From Erysipelotrichaceae bacterium (GTDB taxonomy: Bacteria > Bacillota_I > Bacilli_A > Erysipelotrichales > Erysipelotrichaceae), in NCBI GenBank assembly GCA_017432545.1, contig JAFRJA010000131.1, forward strand, positions 1-37,322: a stretch of DNA of 37,322 nt. The letters are read 5' to 3'. A model generated the notes under the pieces. That model made no database searches and was not told where the DNA came from. It was given only the letters and a program-made list of their open reading frames with translations. Made by a program: the position numbers and the translations under genes. Shown piece after piece: positions 29,290 to 37,177 of the stretch (within the stretch, counting starts at the first letter, position 1; each line of letters begins with the position of its first letter).

Positions 29290-30180
29290 TCAGCTGCAAG
29301 CAAGAAGTTCAGATCTCAGATCTCCGATCAGATTTCCGCACCTGTGCAGGAAAGAATTTTTTGTTTCAGCCCTACTGAAAAGGTTTATCGTATGATTTCT
29401 GGACATTTTCCATTTTCGCTTTTTCACAATCTGGTTCATTCTGTTTACAGCAGTCAGAAAAAGCCGACTTTTTTCTTCTGATCGCGCATAAGGCGTCATA
29501 AAATCCAGATCGTTGAGCCAGTTATCACACTGTTCAAGCACATCGTTGAGCACATGCGCCTTGCCCGTCTGAAAATACGGCAATTCCTTGTATCTGAATT
29601 TGTTGATGAATATCCCCTTTTCGTATGATCCGCTGAACTGTCTGATGAGCTCGCCGATCTTTTCCTTGAGTGTTTTCATCTGGACAATGAAGGCGGATCT
29701 GTCAGCCTTAAAGATCTCGTGTTTTTTCGAGATGTTTGTCTTCTGTTTGATTTCAAGAGGCACGGCTCCTTCAACATCTGCCGAACAGTAATGCCCCTGA
29801 GCGTCGATATGAACGGTCTTATAATGCGCTTCTATCGCTTCGGGATAGTAAATGTATTCACACAGCAGAAAGTAAAAAGAATGGCAGTCCCCTTTTTCAA
29901 AGTACGTGGCTTTATACGGCAGTTCAGCAAAACCGGCTGTTTCAGCTATTTTAGCGGCAAAGCCTTCCCTGTCCTCCTGTTTTAGTGTTTTCGGAACGGA
30001 GATTTCCATGAGCATGAATTTCTTTTTGTACGTACCAAAGAGTTTTCTGAAATATCCACGGAACGGTACAGTGCTGCAGACAGGATCCCCGGGCATTTTA
30101 AATCTGCCTGCTTTGTATGCAGAAAGGTAGTCTACCCGGATGAATATCTTGGTCCTTGTTGCTTCCCGCTGCTGATTCAT
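29290..30180 (-). CDS. Hypothetical 296-residue protein
   Basis: I chose ATG 30180 (MNQQREATRTKIFIRVDY) because AAGGAGGCAGGC precedes it. The frame is open 14 codons further. The protein is basic and soluble, mixed alpha/beta. It has VDYLSAYKAGRFKMPGD, FRGYFRKLFGTYKKKFML and a His/Tyr-rich middle (FEKGDCHSFYFLLCEYIYYPE). The C-terminus is basic and may bind nucleic acid. No family recognised. The leader is ~260 nt with a strong hairpin. Confidence 0.62.
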   Translation of the reverse strand: MNQQREATRTKIFIRVDYLSAYKAGRFKMPGDPVCSTVPFRGYFRKLFGTYKKKFMLMEISVPKTLKQEDREGFAAKIAETAGFAELPYKATYFEKGDCHSFYFLLCEYIYYPEAIEAHYKTVHIDAQGHYCSADVEGAVPLEIKQKTNISKKHEIFKADRSAFIVQMKTLKEKIGELIRQFSGSYEKGIFINKFRYKELPYFQTGKAHVLNDVLEQCDNWLNDLDFMTPYARSEEKSRLFLTAVNRMNQIVKKRKWKMSRNHTINLFSRAETKNSFLHRCGNLIGDLRSELLACS

Positions 30181-30320
30181 GCCTGCCTCCTTTTGTTTTG
30201 CTGTAACTGTATCGTTAGACATACGTGCCTACGGCTTACTGTCGGGAAAACTCAGGGTATACGAAAAGAACCTGTCCTCCCTTATCTATCTTTAACTTTA
30301 GAAAGTTCGTGGTCTAAAAG

Positions 30321-30379
30321 AAAAAGTAGCTAGTGTTTGATCGCGGCTTGCTGAGGGCCTAAAACACGAGCTACTTTTT
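30321..30379. terminator. Long hairpin in the leader of the 296-residue gene
   Basis: AAAAAGTAGCT pairs with AGCTACTTTTT (30321-30331 with 30369-30379), continuing as GTGTTT/AAACAC (30333-30338 with 30362-30367). T-rich flanks lie on both strands. On the minus strand it lies between the promoter at 30456-30483 and the gene, so it may be an attenuator. A plus-strand sRNA terminator is the alternative. Confidence 0.6.
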
Positions 30380-30455
30380 ATATCTATATACCTAAGTAAT
30401 TGCTTTCTTAGTCTAGATCATGTAGAGTATATCGTTCAGCAATTCCGATCAACTT

Positions 30456-30483
30456 ACAATACCATGGTACCACATTGTTTCAG
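30456..30483 (-). promoter_or_regulatory. Promoter of the 296-residue gene with GGTACC in spacer
   Basis: Minus strand: CTGAAA (30478-30483), 16 bp including GGTACC (30466-30471), -10 TATTGT (30456-30461). It is closely similar to the promoter of structured RNA C. Confidence 0.5.
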
Positions 30484-30514
30484 GAATGCAAGCTTTTTTT
30501 GAAACAAAATTGTT

Positions 30515-30534
30515 TTGGGCACCCAGGTGCCCAG
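30515..30534 (+). repeat. TGGGCACC inverted repeat, copy 6
   Basis: TTGGGCACC-CA-GGTGCCCAG, 48 bp upstream of the helicase promoter -35, almost the same distance as copy 2 from its promoter. The centre is in helicase orientation. Confidence 0.85.
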
Positions 30535-30582
30535 ATTTTTGATTTCATATATACAAAAAAACAGAAAAATGGAAATTTCCTC

Positions 30583-30636
30583 TTGACATATCCCACAAAG
30601 CGCGATAAGATGGTGCCATAAGATAACATGGCACCA
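30583..30636 (+). promoter_or_regulatory. Helicase-operon promoter with double GGTGCC operator
   Basis: -35 TTGACA (30583-30588), 17 bp, -10 TAAGAT (30606-30611). TGGTGCCAT (30611-30619) and ATGGCACCA (30628-30636) form a 9-bp inverted repeat with an 8-bp centre over the start site: a repressor-type position. Confidence 0.7.
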
Positions 30637-30694
30637 AAGGTGTACTATATAGAAAAACATTAAAAGGTAATCCGCCCAGATCAAAAGGAGAAAG

Positions 30695-32815
30695 ATGGCT
30701 GAAAGAAAACTAATTGTACATGTACTCGACAGCAATTCCACAAGAATATGTCTTGCGTGGCCTTTTTCCAATGCAATCAGGAACTTCATGAAAAAGGATC
30801 TTGTCAAAAACGAGGACTATTTCTGGGAAGTTGCCGATAACGGCGGTCCATACAAATCATACAAATGCTGGATCAGCTACAGTATCCTTCCGGAACTTCT
30901 GGACGTTTTTGTCGATAACGGGTATGACATCACTAAAGTCGACAAGGCTCTTGAAAGTGCCGGCGCAAAAAGAAAAACAGTACTTAAAGTTCTTGAGACC
31001 TATATGGTATCAACAGGTGATGATTATCTCTATCTGAAATGGAACTATGACAGATCGATCAAGGCAATCACTGAAAACATGCCTTCAGAGCTTGGCCGCT
31101 GGGTCTATGACAATAATTCTAAAGATCCGTCCAACCGGTATCTGTTCCGTGTCCACAAATGTATTCTGTACGATCTTATCCCGTTATTTGAACGCGAAGG
31201 ATATGACATCGGCAGGCTTCAGTATGCAGCTGACAACTATACCGTTGATGTTCCTGAAGACCTGAAAGATATATGCAGTGCATGGCTTGCACAGCTGCAG
31301 GAACAGGCCAACGACAGATACCGCAGGGAGAATCTCAGTGAGATCCTCAGCGCAGAAGATAAAGCTGCACTTGAGCCGGGAGAGTATGAAATGATGGATC
31401 TTTCAGGTTGCGATCTGCCTTTTACTCCCTACGATTTTCAGATCGAGGATATAAAGACCATGCTTAAATACAAGCGCTTCTTAAATGCCAATGAGATGGG
31501 CAACGGAAAGACTTTCGAGGCTGTCGTGACGGGCGAATCGATACCAGGCAAAAAACTTGTCGTCTGCCCTGCTTCACTCAGATTCAACTGGCGCAAAGAA
31601 ATAAACAATGTCAATAAAGATGCTGATATAGACATCTTATATTCAAAAGATAAATATCACGCAGGAAAAGACTGGACAATAATCGGTTATCCAAGTCTTG
31701 AAAAACACCTGTCCTCCTTGGTCAGTGAAGGATTCCACGTAGTGTTTTTTGATGAAGCACATTTCATTCAGGCAACGACCAGGGGCAATGCCGCCTCCAA
31801 GCGGGCCAAGGCCGCGCTTGAACTCGGCAGCTCGATCGAATATGTCTACCCTATCACCGGTACGCCGAAGACCAACAGAAACAAGAATCTGTACAATATC
31901 CTGAAGCTTCTGAAACATCCTATCGCCGCAAAGAAAGGTTCCTATGACGAATACGCCAACAGATACTGCGGGGGCTGCTATGCCAAGGGACGCGAGGATA
32001 CCAAGAATTCTCATGACAGGGAACTGCACGAAAGGATCGCTCCCTGGATGGTCAGACATCTCAGGAGCGAAGTGCTCCCTGATCTGACGAAGCAGAGGAT
32101 CATCATCGACGCCGAAGTGAACCTCAGTGAATATGAGGAAGCAATGAAAAGATACCGTGAGATCAGCAAGGACCCTGCCCTTACAGGTAAACAGAGATAT
32201 TCCGAATCCCTGGGCGAACTGCAGAAAGCAAGAGTTGCCCTGGCTAAGGAAAAGATTCCGACAACTCTCGATCTGGCTAAAGACTTCGTGAAGTCTGAAG
32301 AAAGCGTGGTTGTCATCACCTGCTTCAGGTCCGTAGTCAAAGCAGTCGAGGAAAAGTTTAAAAGCAAGTGTGTAAAGATCATCGGCGGCATGAGCGACGC
32401 TCAGAGACAGGAATCCATCGACAGGTTCCAGAGCGGTGAATGTCCTGTCCTGGTAATGAACATCATTGCCGGGGGCGTCGGTATCACACTTACCAAGGCC
32501 CATATCGCCATAGTCAACGACTACGAATTCACCGTCGGAAACATGGTTCAGGCTGAAGACAGGATCTGCCGTGCAGGTCAGAAAGAACATTGTCTGATCT
32601 ACTATGTTTCTGCTATCGGTTCAATGCTGGATGAGAGCTTCATGGGTATGCTTACGGAAAAGTCATCTTCGATCAATGCGGTAGTAGACGGTGGTAGAGG
32701 TGAAACTGTGGACTTTGTGTCGATGATCAACGAAAAATTGGGTATCACAATGCCGAAAGCCGAACTTAGTGAAGCCGAGATAGAGAAGATTCTGGATGAT
32801 GAAATCAAAAAGTAA
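30695..32815 (+). CDS. SNF2-family ATPase/helicase
   Basis: 706 residues from ATG 30695 behind AAGGAGAAAG. The N-terminal ~235 residues form a repeat-containing domain (two related segments with WISYSILPELLDVF and FRVHKCILYDLIPLF), perhaps for DNA or partner binding. The ATPase core has TPYDFQIEDI, Walker A EMGNGKT (~268), LVVCPASLRFNW, DEAH (~352) and ITGTPKTN. Lobe two has VVVITCFRS, GGVGITLTKA and the arginine finger motif QAEDRICRAGQ (~618). The family remodels or translocates on double-stranded DNA. First gene of the DNA-metabolism operon; fork remodelling or plasmid maintenance is likely. Confidence 0.93.
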   Translation: MAERKLIVHVLDSNSTRICLAWPFSNAIRNFMKKDLVKNEDYFWEVADNGGPYKSYKCWISYSILPELLDVFVDNGYDITKVDKALESAGAKRKTVLKVLETYMVSTGDDYLYLKWNYDRSIKAITENMPSELGRWVYDNNSKDPSNRYLFRVHKCILYDLIPLFEREGYDIGRLQYAADNYTVDVPEDLKDICSAWLAQLQEQANDRYRRENLSEILSAEDKAALEPGEYEMMDLSGCDLPFTPYDFQIEDIKTMLKYKRFLNANEMGNGKTFEAVVTGESIPGKKLVVCPASLRFNWRKEINNVNKDADIDILYSKDKYHAGKDWTIIGYPSLEKHLSSLVSEGFHVVFFDEAHFIQATTRGNAASKRAKAALELGSSIEYVYPITGTPKTNRNKNLYNILKLLKHPIAAKKGSYDEYANRYCGGCYAKGREDTKNSHDRELHERIAPWMVRHLRSEVLPDLTKQRIIIDAEVNLSEYEEAMKRYREISKDPALTGKQRYSESLGELQKARVALAKEKIPTTLDLAKDFVKSEESVVVITCFRSVVKAVEEKFKSKCVKIIGGMSDAQRQESIDRFQSGECPVLVMNIIAGGVGITLTKAHIAIVNDYEFTVGNMVQAEDRICRAGQKEHCLIYYVSAIGSMLDESFMGMLTEKSSSINAVVDGGRGETVDFVSMINEKLGITMPKAELSEAEIEKILDDEIKK

Positions 32816-32935
32816 ATCAGTGAGGGATCAGTGGATCCCTGAGTCATGGAGATATAACGGAGCGGGTTTTCAGAAAAATAAAAAGAAAACGATTGATAGA
32901 AAAAGAAAACATCGAAAAGAAAAGGAGGAAACGTA

Positions 32936-33352
32936 ATGGACAAAGTCGGAAAATTTTACAGAAGCATTGATGTCGAACTGCCTCGAAGGTCTACACCTGG
33001 TTCAGCAGGGTACGATTTCTACGCGCCACACGATATCGTTATACCTGCAGGAAGCAGTGTACAGTTTAACACCGGTGTATGCGTGAATATTGTGGATGGC
33101 TGGGTGCTGATGCTGTTTCCAAGATCGTCCCTAGGGATGAAGGGAATCAGAATCGCGAACACCACGGGGATAATCGACAGTGATTATACGTACCCAATCG
33201 GATGTAAGCTGGTCAATGATTCCGAAGACGATATTTCTATCAGAACAGGCGAACGGTATATGCAGGGTATCTTCCTGCAATATGGCATCACTGAAGATGA
33301 TGAGCCTGTGAACAAGGGACGTAAAGGAGGCATGGGAAGCACTGGAAAATGA
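32936..33352 (+). CDS. dut: dUTPase (dUTP diphosphatase)
   Basis: 138 residues, the trimeric dUTPase length, from ATG 32936 behind AGGAGG. All five motifs are visible: PGSAGYDFYA, PRSSLGMKG, GIIDSDYTYPIG (catalytic Asp), GERYMQGIFL and the C-terminal RKGGMGSTG arm. It hydrolyses dUTP to dUMP and diphosphate, keeping uracil out of DNA. It is common on phages and large plasmids. The stop overlaps the next start (ATGA). Confidence 0.95.
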   Translation: MDKVGKFYRSIDVELPRRSTPGSAGYDFYAPHDIVIPAGSSVQFNTGVCVNIVDGWVLMLFPRSSLGMKGIRIANTTGIIDSDYTYPIGCKLVNDSEDDISIRTGERYMQGIFLQYGITEDDEPVNKGRKGGMGSTGK

Positions 33353-33549
33353 GAGTGAATGAGAGACTGGTCGAATCCGGATTGCCGGAACCCTACATAC
33401 TGCACCGCTATGAAGAAAAAGACGGGACTGAATGGTCATCGATCTGCGACGGTGAAATCGAGGTGATGGCATGCAGAAGATACCAGGAGCAGCAGATGTT
33501 TATTGAGTTTTACGACTATTATAAGTCGTTGCAGAATCAAAAGGTTTAG
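33349..33549 (+). CDS. Hypothetical 66-residue protein
   Basis: It starts in a 4-bp overlap with dut. It is charged, with a short beta start (PYILHRYEEKDGTEWS) and a C-terminal helix rich in Tyr and Gln. No family recognised. Translational coupling suggests co-expression with dUTPase. Confidence 0.55.
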   Translation: MRVNERLVESGLPEPYILHRYEEKDGTEWSSICDGEIEVMACRRYQEQQMFIEFYDYYKSLQNQKV

Positions 33550-33588
33550 ATTTCGCACAAGCCAATATCAGGAGGAGAAAAAGAACAA

Positions 33589-34428
33589 ATGGCAAAAATC
33601 TTATCAAAATCAAAAGTATTTTTAGGACAGATCAATGAGAACGCTTTGAATCTGAGATCTATGAACGAAGACGATATCAGGATCATGGCCGACAACATTG
33701 CCGCCAACGGGCTGATGCAGCCGCCGGTTGTCTATAAGAGTGCTCCGAAGGAGTATGTCCTGCTGGGCGGCCACAGAAGATGCCGCGCACTCAGAATGCT
33801 GGGTTGCAGGGACGATTATCCTGTCGATGTGGTCATCATGGAAAAACCGAAGGATGAGTTCGAGGAACAGGAGCTTCTTACAAGCCTGAATATTTCCAGA
33901 AAACTCAATGAGGATGTTGAAAACGAGATCATCAAGGCCAATCAGACCTGGGCATCGATGGATGCGGGCAGGCGCGAGAATTACTGCAAGTATTTCAGAA
34001 AGCAGTTCATCGAGCGCAATAAAAAGAATCCAAAATACATTGAAGACCCTGATACCTTCATCACCAATAATTTCAGGGCAAGGTGCTCATATATCAGGTT
34101 TTTGACAACCGTCGACTATTCCAACAAGACGATCAAAAAAGTCATCAACAAGCTGCTGCCGAAAGAGGAAAAACTTCCTGAAGGAACTGCCGAGCTTCCA
34201 GTCGATTCAAATGAGGTTAAGGCATCTAAATCGGCCGGCAAGACCACTGAAGAAAAGACCATAGTCTATAAGGACGTTCTGAAGGAAGCAAAGGCTCTCT
34301 GGGGGATGCTGGAACTTTATGAAGAATGCATCACGGACAAAAACGAAGCCTTCAGATGTTCAGCATGCAAGGATGAAGTCGGCGCTCTCATCGATTATTA
34401 CGAATCAAGGAAGGAGGAGGAGAATTAG
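33589..34428 (+). CDS. ParB/Srx-domain protein (second ParB-like)
   Basis: 279 residues from ATG 33589 behind AGGAGGAG. The N-terminal ~100 residues are a ParB-like domain: MNEDDIRIMADNIAANGLMQP and LGGHRRCRALRML (GHRR replaces GERR). The middle is helical. The C-terminal ~60 residues contain CSACKDEVG. There is no parA beside it, so it is more likely a regulator, nuclease or accessory DNA protein than a partition protein. The stop overlaps the next start (TAGTG). Confidence 0.82.
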   Translation: MAKILSKSKVFLGQINENALNLRSMNEDDIRIMADNIAANGLMQPPVVYKSAPKEYVLLGGHRRCRALRMLGCRDDYPVDVVIMEKPKDEFEEQELLTSLNISRKLNEDVENEIIKANQTWASMDAGRRENYCKYFRKQFIERNKKNPKYIEDPDTFITNNFRARCSYIRFLTTVDYSNKTIKKVINKLLPKEEKLPEGTAELPVDSNEVKASKSAGKTTEEKTIVYKDVLKEAKALWGMLELYEECITDKNEAFRCSACKDEVGALIDYYESRKEEEN

Positions 34429-34787
34429 TGCAGATCACAAAAAGAGATCTGATGAAAAACAGGGAGATGTATGCTTCCGACGAAAAATTCAAGAAGCGCG
34501 TTTCCAACATGTATCACAGATATTACAGAATCCCCGACCCTACCCTGCTGCTTGATGTCAAGGGTGTAGGTACGGTTACAATGAACGGATTCCGCAAGGA
34601 ACACAAAAGGACTTTCCAGTTCGTTCTGGCTGACGGGAGATCAGGCGATGTCTTCAACAACAAGGGCCAGTTCATTGCCAGAATAAATGGAAAGAACGTT
34701 GAAACAGAAGAAGATTTCAAGCTTATCAAAGACCTGGTTGTCATGGGCTATTTCGGCACTCAGGCAAGATTACTGAAGGAGGAATAA
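34428..34787 (+). CDS. Hypothetical 119-residue protein
   Basis: GTG 34428 overlaps the previous stop. AAGGAGGAGGAG precedes it. A basic helical N-terminus is followed by a beta-rich core (LLLDVKGVGTVTMNGFRK, FQFVLADGRSGDVF) and a C-terminal helix. No family recognised. It is tightly embedded in the operon. Confidence 0.6.
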   Translation: MQITKRDLMKNREMYASDEKFKKRVSNMYHRYYRIPDPTLLLDVKGVGTVTMNGFRKEHKRTFQFVLADGRSGDVFNNKGQFIARINGKNVETEEDFKLIKDLVVMGYFGTQARLLKEE

Positions 34788-34794
34788 AAAAAGC

Positions 34795-35058
34795 ATGAAT
34801 ATCAAACAGTTGAAATCAAAGGTCGAGGGACTGGAGAAAAGCAGAAAGTCTCTCGAAGAAAAAAGAGATGCAGCACTTAAGACACTTGATGAAAAACGCG
34901 CCCAGACAAAGGCTGACTGGGACGAAAAGATTGCAGAGGTGCAGACTCAGATCGATCAGTACGCCAAGGCACTGCGTGAACAGGAAAAGCTTGAAGCCCT
35001 GCTGAAACAGGCGCAGGCTTCTGCCGACGCTTTGGGCAGAAAGGCTGAAGGCGAATAA
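34795..35058 (+). CDS. Short coiled-coil protein
   Basis: 87 residues, almost entirely one charged helix with heptad spacing (KSKVEGLEKSRKSLEEKRD, then EQEKLEALLKQAQ). ATG 34795 follows AAGGAGGAATAAAAAAAGC, a rather long gap. It may pair with the membrane coiled-coil protein that follows. Confidence 0.6.
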   Translation: MNIKQLKSKVEGLEKSRKSLEEKRDAALKTLDEKRAQTKADWDEKIAEVQTQIDQYAKALREQEKLEALLKQAQASADALGRKAEGE

Positions 35059-35060
35059 GA

Positions 35061-35468
35061 ATGCGCAGCAGAAAATTCAGGTTTGATCTTAACGACTTTG
35101 TAAGAGCTTATGTCGTTATCGGCGTATACGCCTGCGCAATATGCGTTACTTTCGCATATGGTCTGCTGTTTGCCTGTCGCCTCTTTAAAAACAACCTGTC
35201 GGCGGGTATCATTGCTGTCGCAGGTCTTATTTTAACGGCTTTCATATTGTACTCAATATGCGTAAGCATCGCGAATTATGATGATGAAACAAGAAAAAAC
35301 GACAATCAGTGCTGCATTCCCGTTTCCTATATCGCAGATGAAATTACTCGCCTTAAAGAAGAAGCCAATACTTTCAATGAGAGAAAGAAGAAAGAAAACG
35401 CCAGGAAGAAGGAGTTACTTGCCAAGGCCGAAACTTATACGGAGCTGATCAAAAAGTTTAAGGAGTGA
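35061..35468 (+). CDS. Membrane protein with two helices and coiled-coil tail
   Basis: 135 residues. Membrane helices lie at ~14-38 (VRAYVVIGVYACAICVTFAY) and ~45-70 (AGIIAVAGLILTAFILYSI). The C-terminal ~50 residues are a charged coiled coil on the cytoplasmic side by the positive-inside rule. It starts 2 bp after the previous stop. Function unknown; it could anchor the preceding coiled-coil protein. Confidence 0.65.
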   Translation: MRSRKFRFDLNDFVRAYVVIGVYACAICVTFAYGLLFACRLFKNNLSAGIIAVAGLILTAFILYSICVSIANYDDETRKNDNQCCIPVSYIADEITRLKEEANTFNERKKKENARKKELLAKAETYTELIKKFKE

Positions 35469-36277
35469 AAAAAAACAAAATTCAAATGGAAAACAATGTG
35501 AAAAATTATAAACCGAATGTAATCTACAGTTCTACAGATTACCGGAAATTCAAATTCAAAGCTGGCAATAGAGGTATAGATCAGAAACATATTCTCGAGA
35601 TCGCAGATTCAATGAGGGAAAAGGGATGGTTTGGCGGTCCGATCGAAATTTCTCTAACAGCAAATAACGATTTTCTTGTAGAGGAAGGCCAACATAGAGT
35701 CGAGGCTGCCAAAGCTTCTTATACACCAATTAAGTTCATCGTTGTACCACCACGAAGCATCTACGATACCGCGACACAAAACAGTCTCACCAAAAAGTGG
35801 AATGCATATGACTATATCAACGCTCATGCCAAGGAAGGCAATGTAAGCTACAAGAGGCTGAAAAACGTCATCGACAGGTTTCCTGAATTCAATTGGTCGG
35901 AAGTGCTGTATGTAGCTGATATCACAACCAACGACAATTTTAAAAAAGGGTATGTACGATTTTCTGAAGAAAAGCAGGCCAAGGTAATATATGCACTGGA
36001 ACAGATGAAAGAGATCAAACGCATTCTCAAAGAGACCGATATGACACAAACGGCGTACACAAAGGTCCTGTCAGTCCTCATAATGCACGATCTGATCGAT
36101 GTGAATCGGATGGCTGGGCAGATTGAAAAATACGGATCTCAACTGATGATTCCGGTAAGACGAACGAATCTCGCTGTGGACTATATCGAGCGTGTGTACA
36201 ACCATTCACAACGGAATCGTGTGTATATCACAAGCGAATACAAACGACTGACACAGAACAACCAATATGTGAAATAG
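35465..36277 (+). CDS. ParB/Srx-domain protein (third ParB-like)
   Basis: 270 residues from GTG 35465, which overlaps the previous stop. AAGGA is adjacent, so the ATG at 35486 is an alternative start. The N-terminal domain has HILEIADSMREKGWFGGP and VEEGQHRVEAAK, a ParB/DndB-like nucleotide-binding box (GQHR). The remainder is helical. Plasmid and phage operons often carry such stand-alone ParB-fold proteins as regulators, toxins or modification factors. No partner indicates which applies. Confidence 0.72.
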   Translation: MKKNKIQMENNVKNYKPNVIYSSTDYRKFKFKAGNRGIDQKHILEIADSMREKGWFGGPIEISLTANNDFLVEEGQHRVEAAKASYTPIKFIVVPPRSIYDTATQNSLTKKWNAYDYINAHAKEGNVSYKRLKNVIDRFPEFNWSEVLYVADITTNDNFKKGYVRFSEEKQAKVIYALEQMKEIKRILKETDMTQTAYTKVLSVLIMHDLIDVNRMAGQIEKYGSQLMIPVRRTNLAVDYIERVYNHSQRNRVYITSEYKRLTQNNQYVK

Positions 36278-36294
36278 GTGCCGCAACAGGCACC
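36277..36294. repeat. GGTGCC-GGCACC inverted repeat at operon end
   Basis: GGTGCC-gcaaca-GGCACC overlaps the last base of the stop codon. It has the same half-sites as the promoter motif but arranged outward. There is no T run, so it is a weak terminator candidate or a protein site. Confidence 0.5.
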
Positions 36295-36323
36295 CTTAAT
36301 GTTAGAATGGTGGAAAAATTTAC

Positions 36324-36352
36324 TTGACAATAAGAGCATATCATGTTATGGT
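36324..36352 (+). promoter_or_regulatory. Promoter of the RadC-like gene
   Basis: -35 TTGACA (36324-36329), 17 bp, -10 TATGGT (36347-36352). The leader is ~90 nt. Confidence 0.55.
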
Positions 36353-36448
36353 ATAAGCGATGATAGTTTATTGAAAACCTTATGCCTTTCCCAATACACT
36401 TGAACGCGAGAAAAAAAGGACCTATAAAAATTAAAAGGAGATAATGGT

Positions 36449-37081
36449 GTGGCATCTGACTGCAAAATAAAAAAAATAGCAAAAATCCAAAAACAAAAAT
36501 ATCTTAATAAAGACACCGAATATATACTTGGTTATTTAAAAACAATTGAAAAGGAAATCCTTGAAACTTACAGACTGTTAGGTGAAAACAACTATACCGA
36601 TGATGAGATTGCAGATCGCGTAAGTAAAATAACTGTTCCGGAAAAGAATATAAGCCTGATGGAAGCACAATACGATCCGGCAAACATGAGCAATCACAGT
36701 TCCTGTGACTGTCTGAATTTTGATGTACGAGAATTCTGTCAGGACATGACCGGAATCGATTATGAAATATTCAAACTGTTCGCGTTCGACGATAACAGAA
36801 AATATCTCGGATGTCTGCAGGGAACATGCAACGAAATGTATATAAGCAAAGAAGTTTTCAATAATATAAAAAACAGCTTATATGAAAAATATCCTGAATG
36901 CAGATATGTAGTATCTGTGCACAATCATCCTCATTACATTTGTGCAAATACTGACAAGGAAGACGATGATACGATAGAAAAATTGAAAATAGAGTTATCT
37001 GAAAAAGGAATGATCCTGGCAAACGACTATATCCTGACAGATTATGACTGTTTTTCCAGAAACAGTAATAGTAACAGATAA
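36449..37081 (+). CDS. RadC-like JAB/MPN-domain protein
   Basis: 210 residues from GTG 36449 behind AAAAGGAG (8-nt gap). An out-of-frame ATG inside the ribosome binding region gives only eight codons. The N-terminal ~90 residues are helical. The C-terminal half has VVSVHNHPHYICANTDKEDDDT and GMILANDYILTDYDCFS, matching the RadC/JAMM arrangement HxHP...D, so metal ligands are present. RadC-like proteins are common on mobile elements; their activity is still unclear. Single gene with its own promoter and terminator. Confidence 0.75.
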   Translation: MASDCKIKKIAKIQKQKYLNKDTEYILGYLKTIEKEILETYRLLGENNYTDDEIADRVSKITVPEKNISLMEAQYDPANMSNHSSCDCLNFDVREFCQDMTGIDYEIFKLFAFDDNRKYLGCLQGTCNEMYISKEVFNNIKNSLYEKYPECRYVVSVHNHPHYICANTDKEDDDTIEKLKIELSEKGMILANDYILTDYDCFSRNSNSNR

Positions 37082-37131
37082 AAAAGTTCGCATTCGCTCA
37101 CGTTGACTGAACTTGTCACTCTCTGCTTCTG

Positions 37132-37167
37132 ACACAGGGTATCGGTATATCCTGTGTTTTCTTTTAT
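37132..37167 (+). terminator. Terminator after the RadC-like gene
   Basis: ACACAGG and CCTGTGT with TTTCTTTT following. Confidence 0.7.
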
Positions 37168-37177
37168 AATGATTATG

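Noticed and set aside
7331-30534. TGGGCACC inverted repeats as intrinsic terminators
   Set aside because: Only two bases separate the arms, most copies lack a T run, and they lie upstream of promoters rather than after genes.
31643-32590. 315-codon open frame on the minus strand opposite the SNF2 helicase
   Set aside because: It is the complement of a well-conserved helicase, has no ribosome binding site and its translation resembles no protein family.
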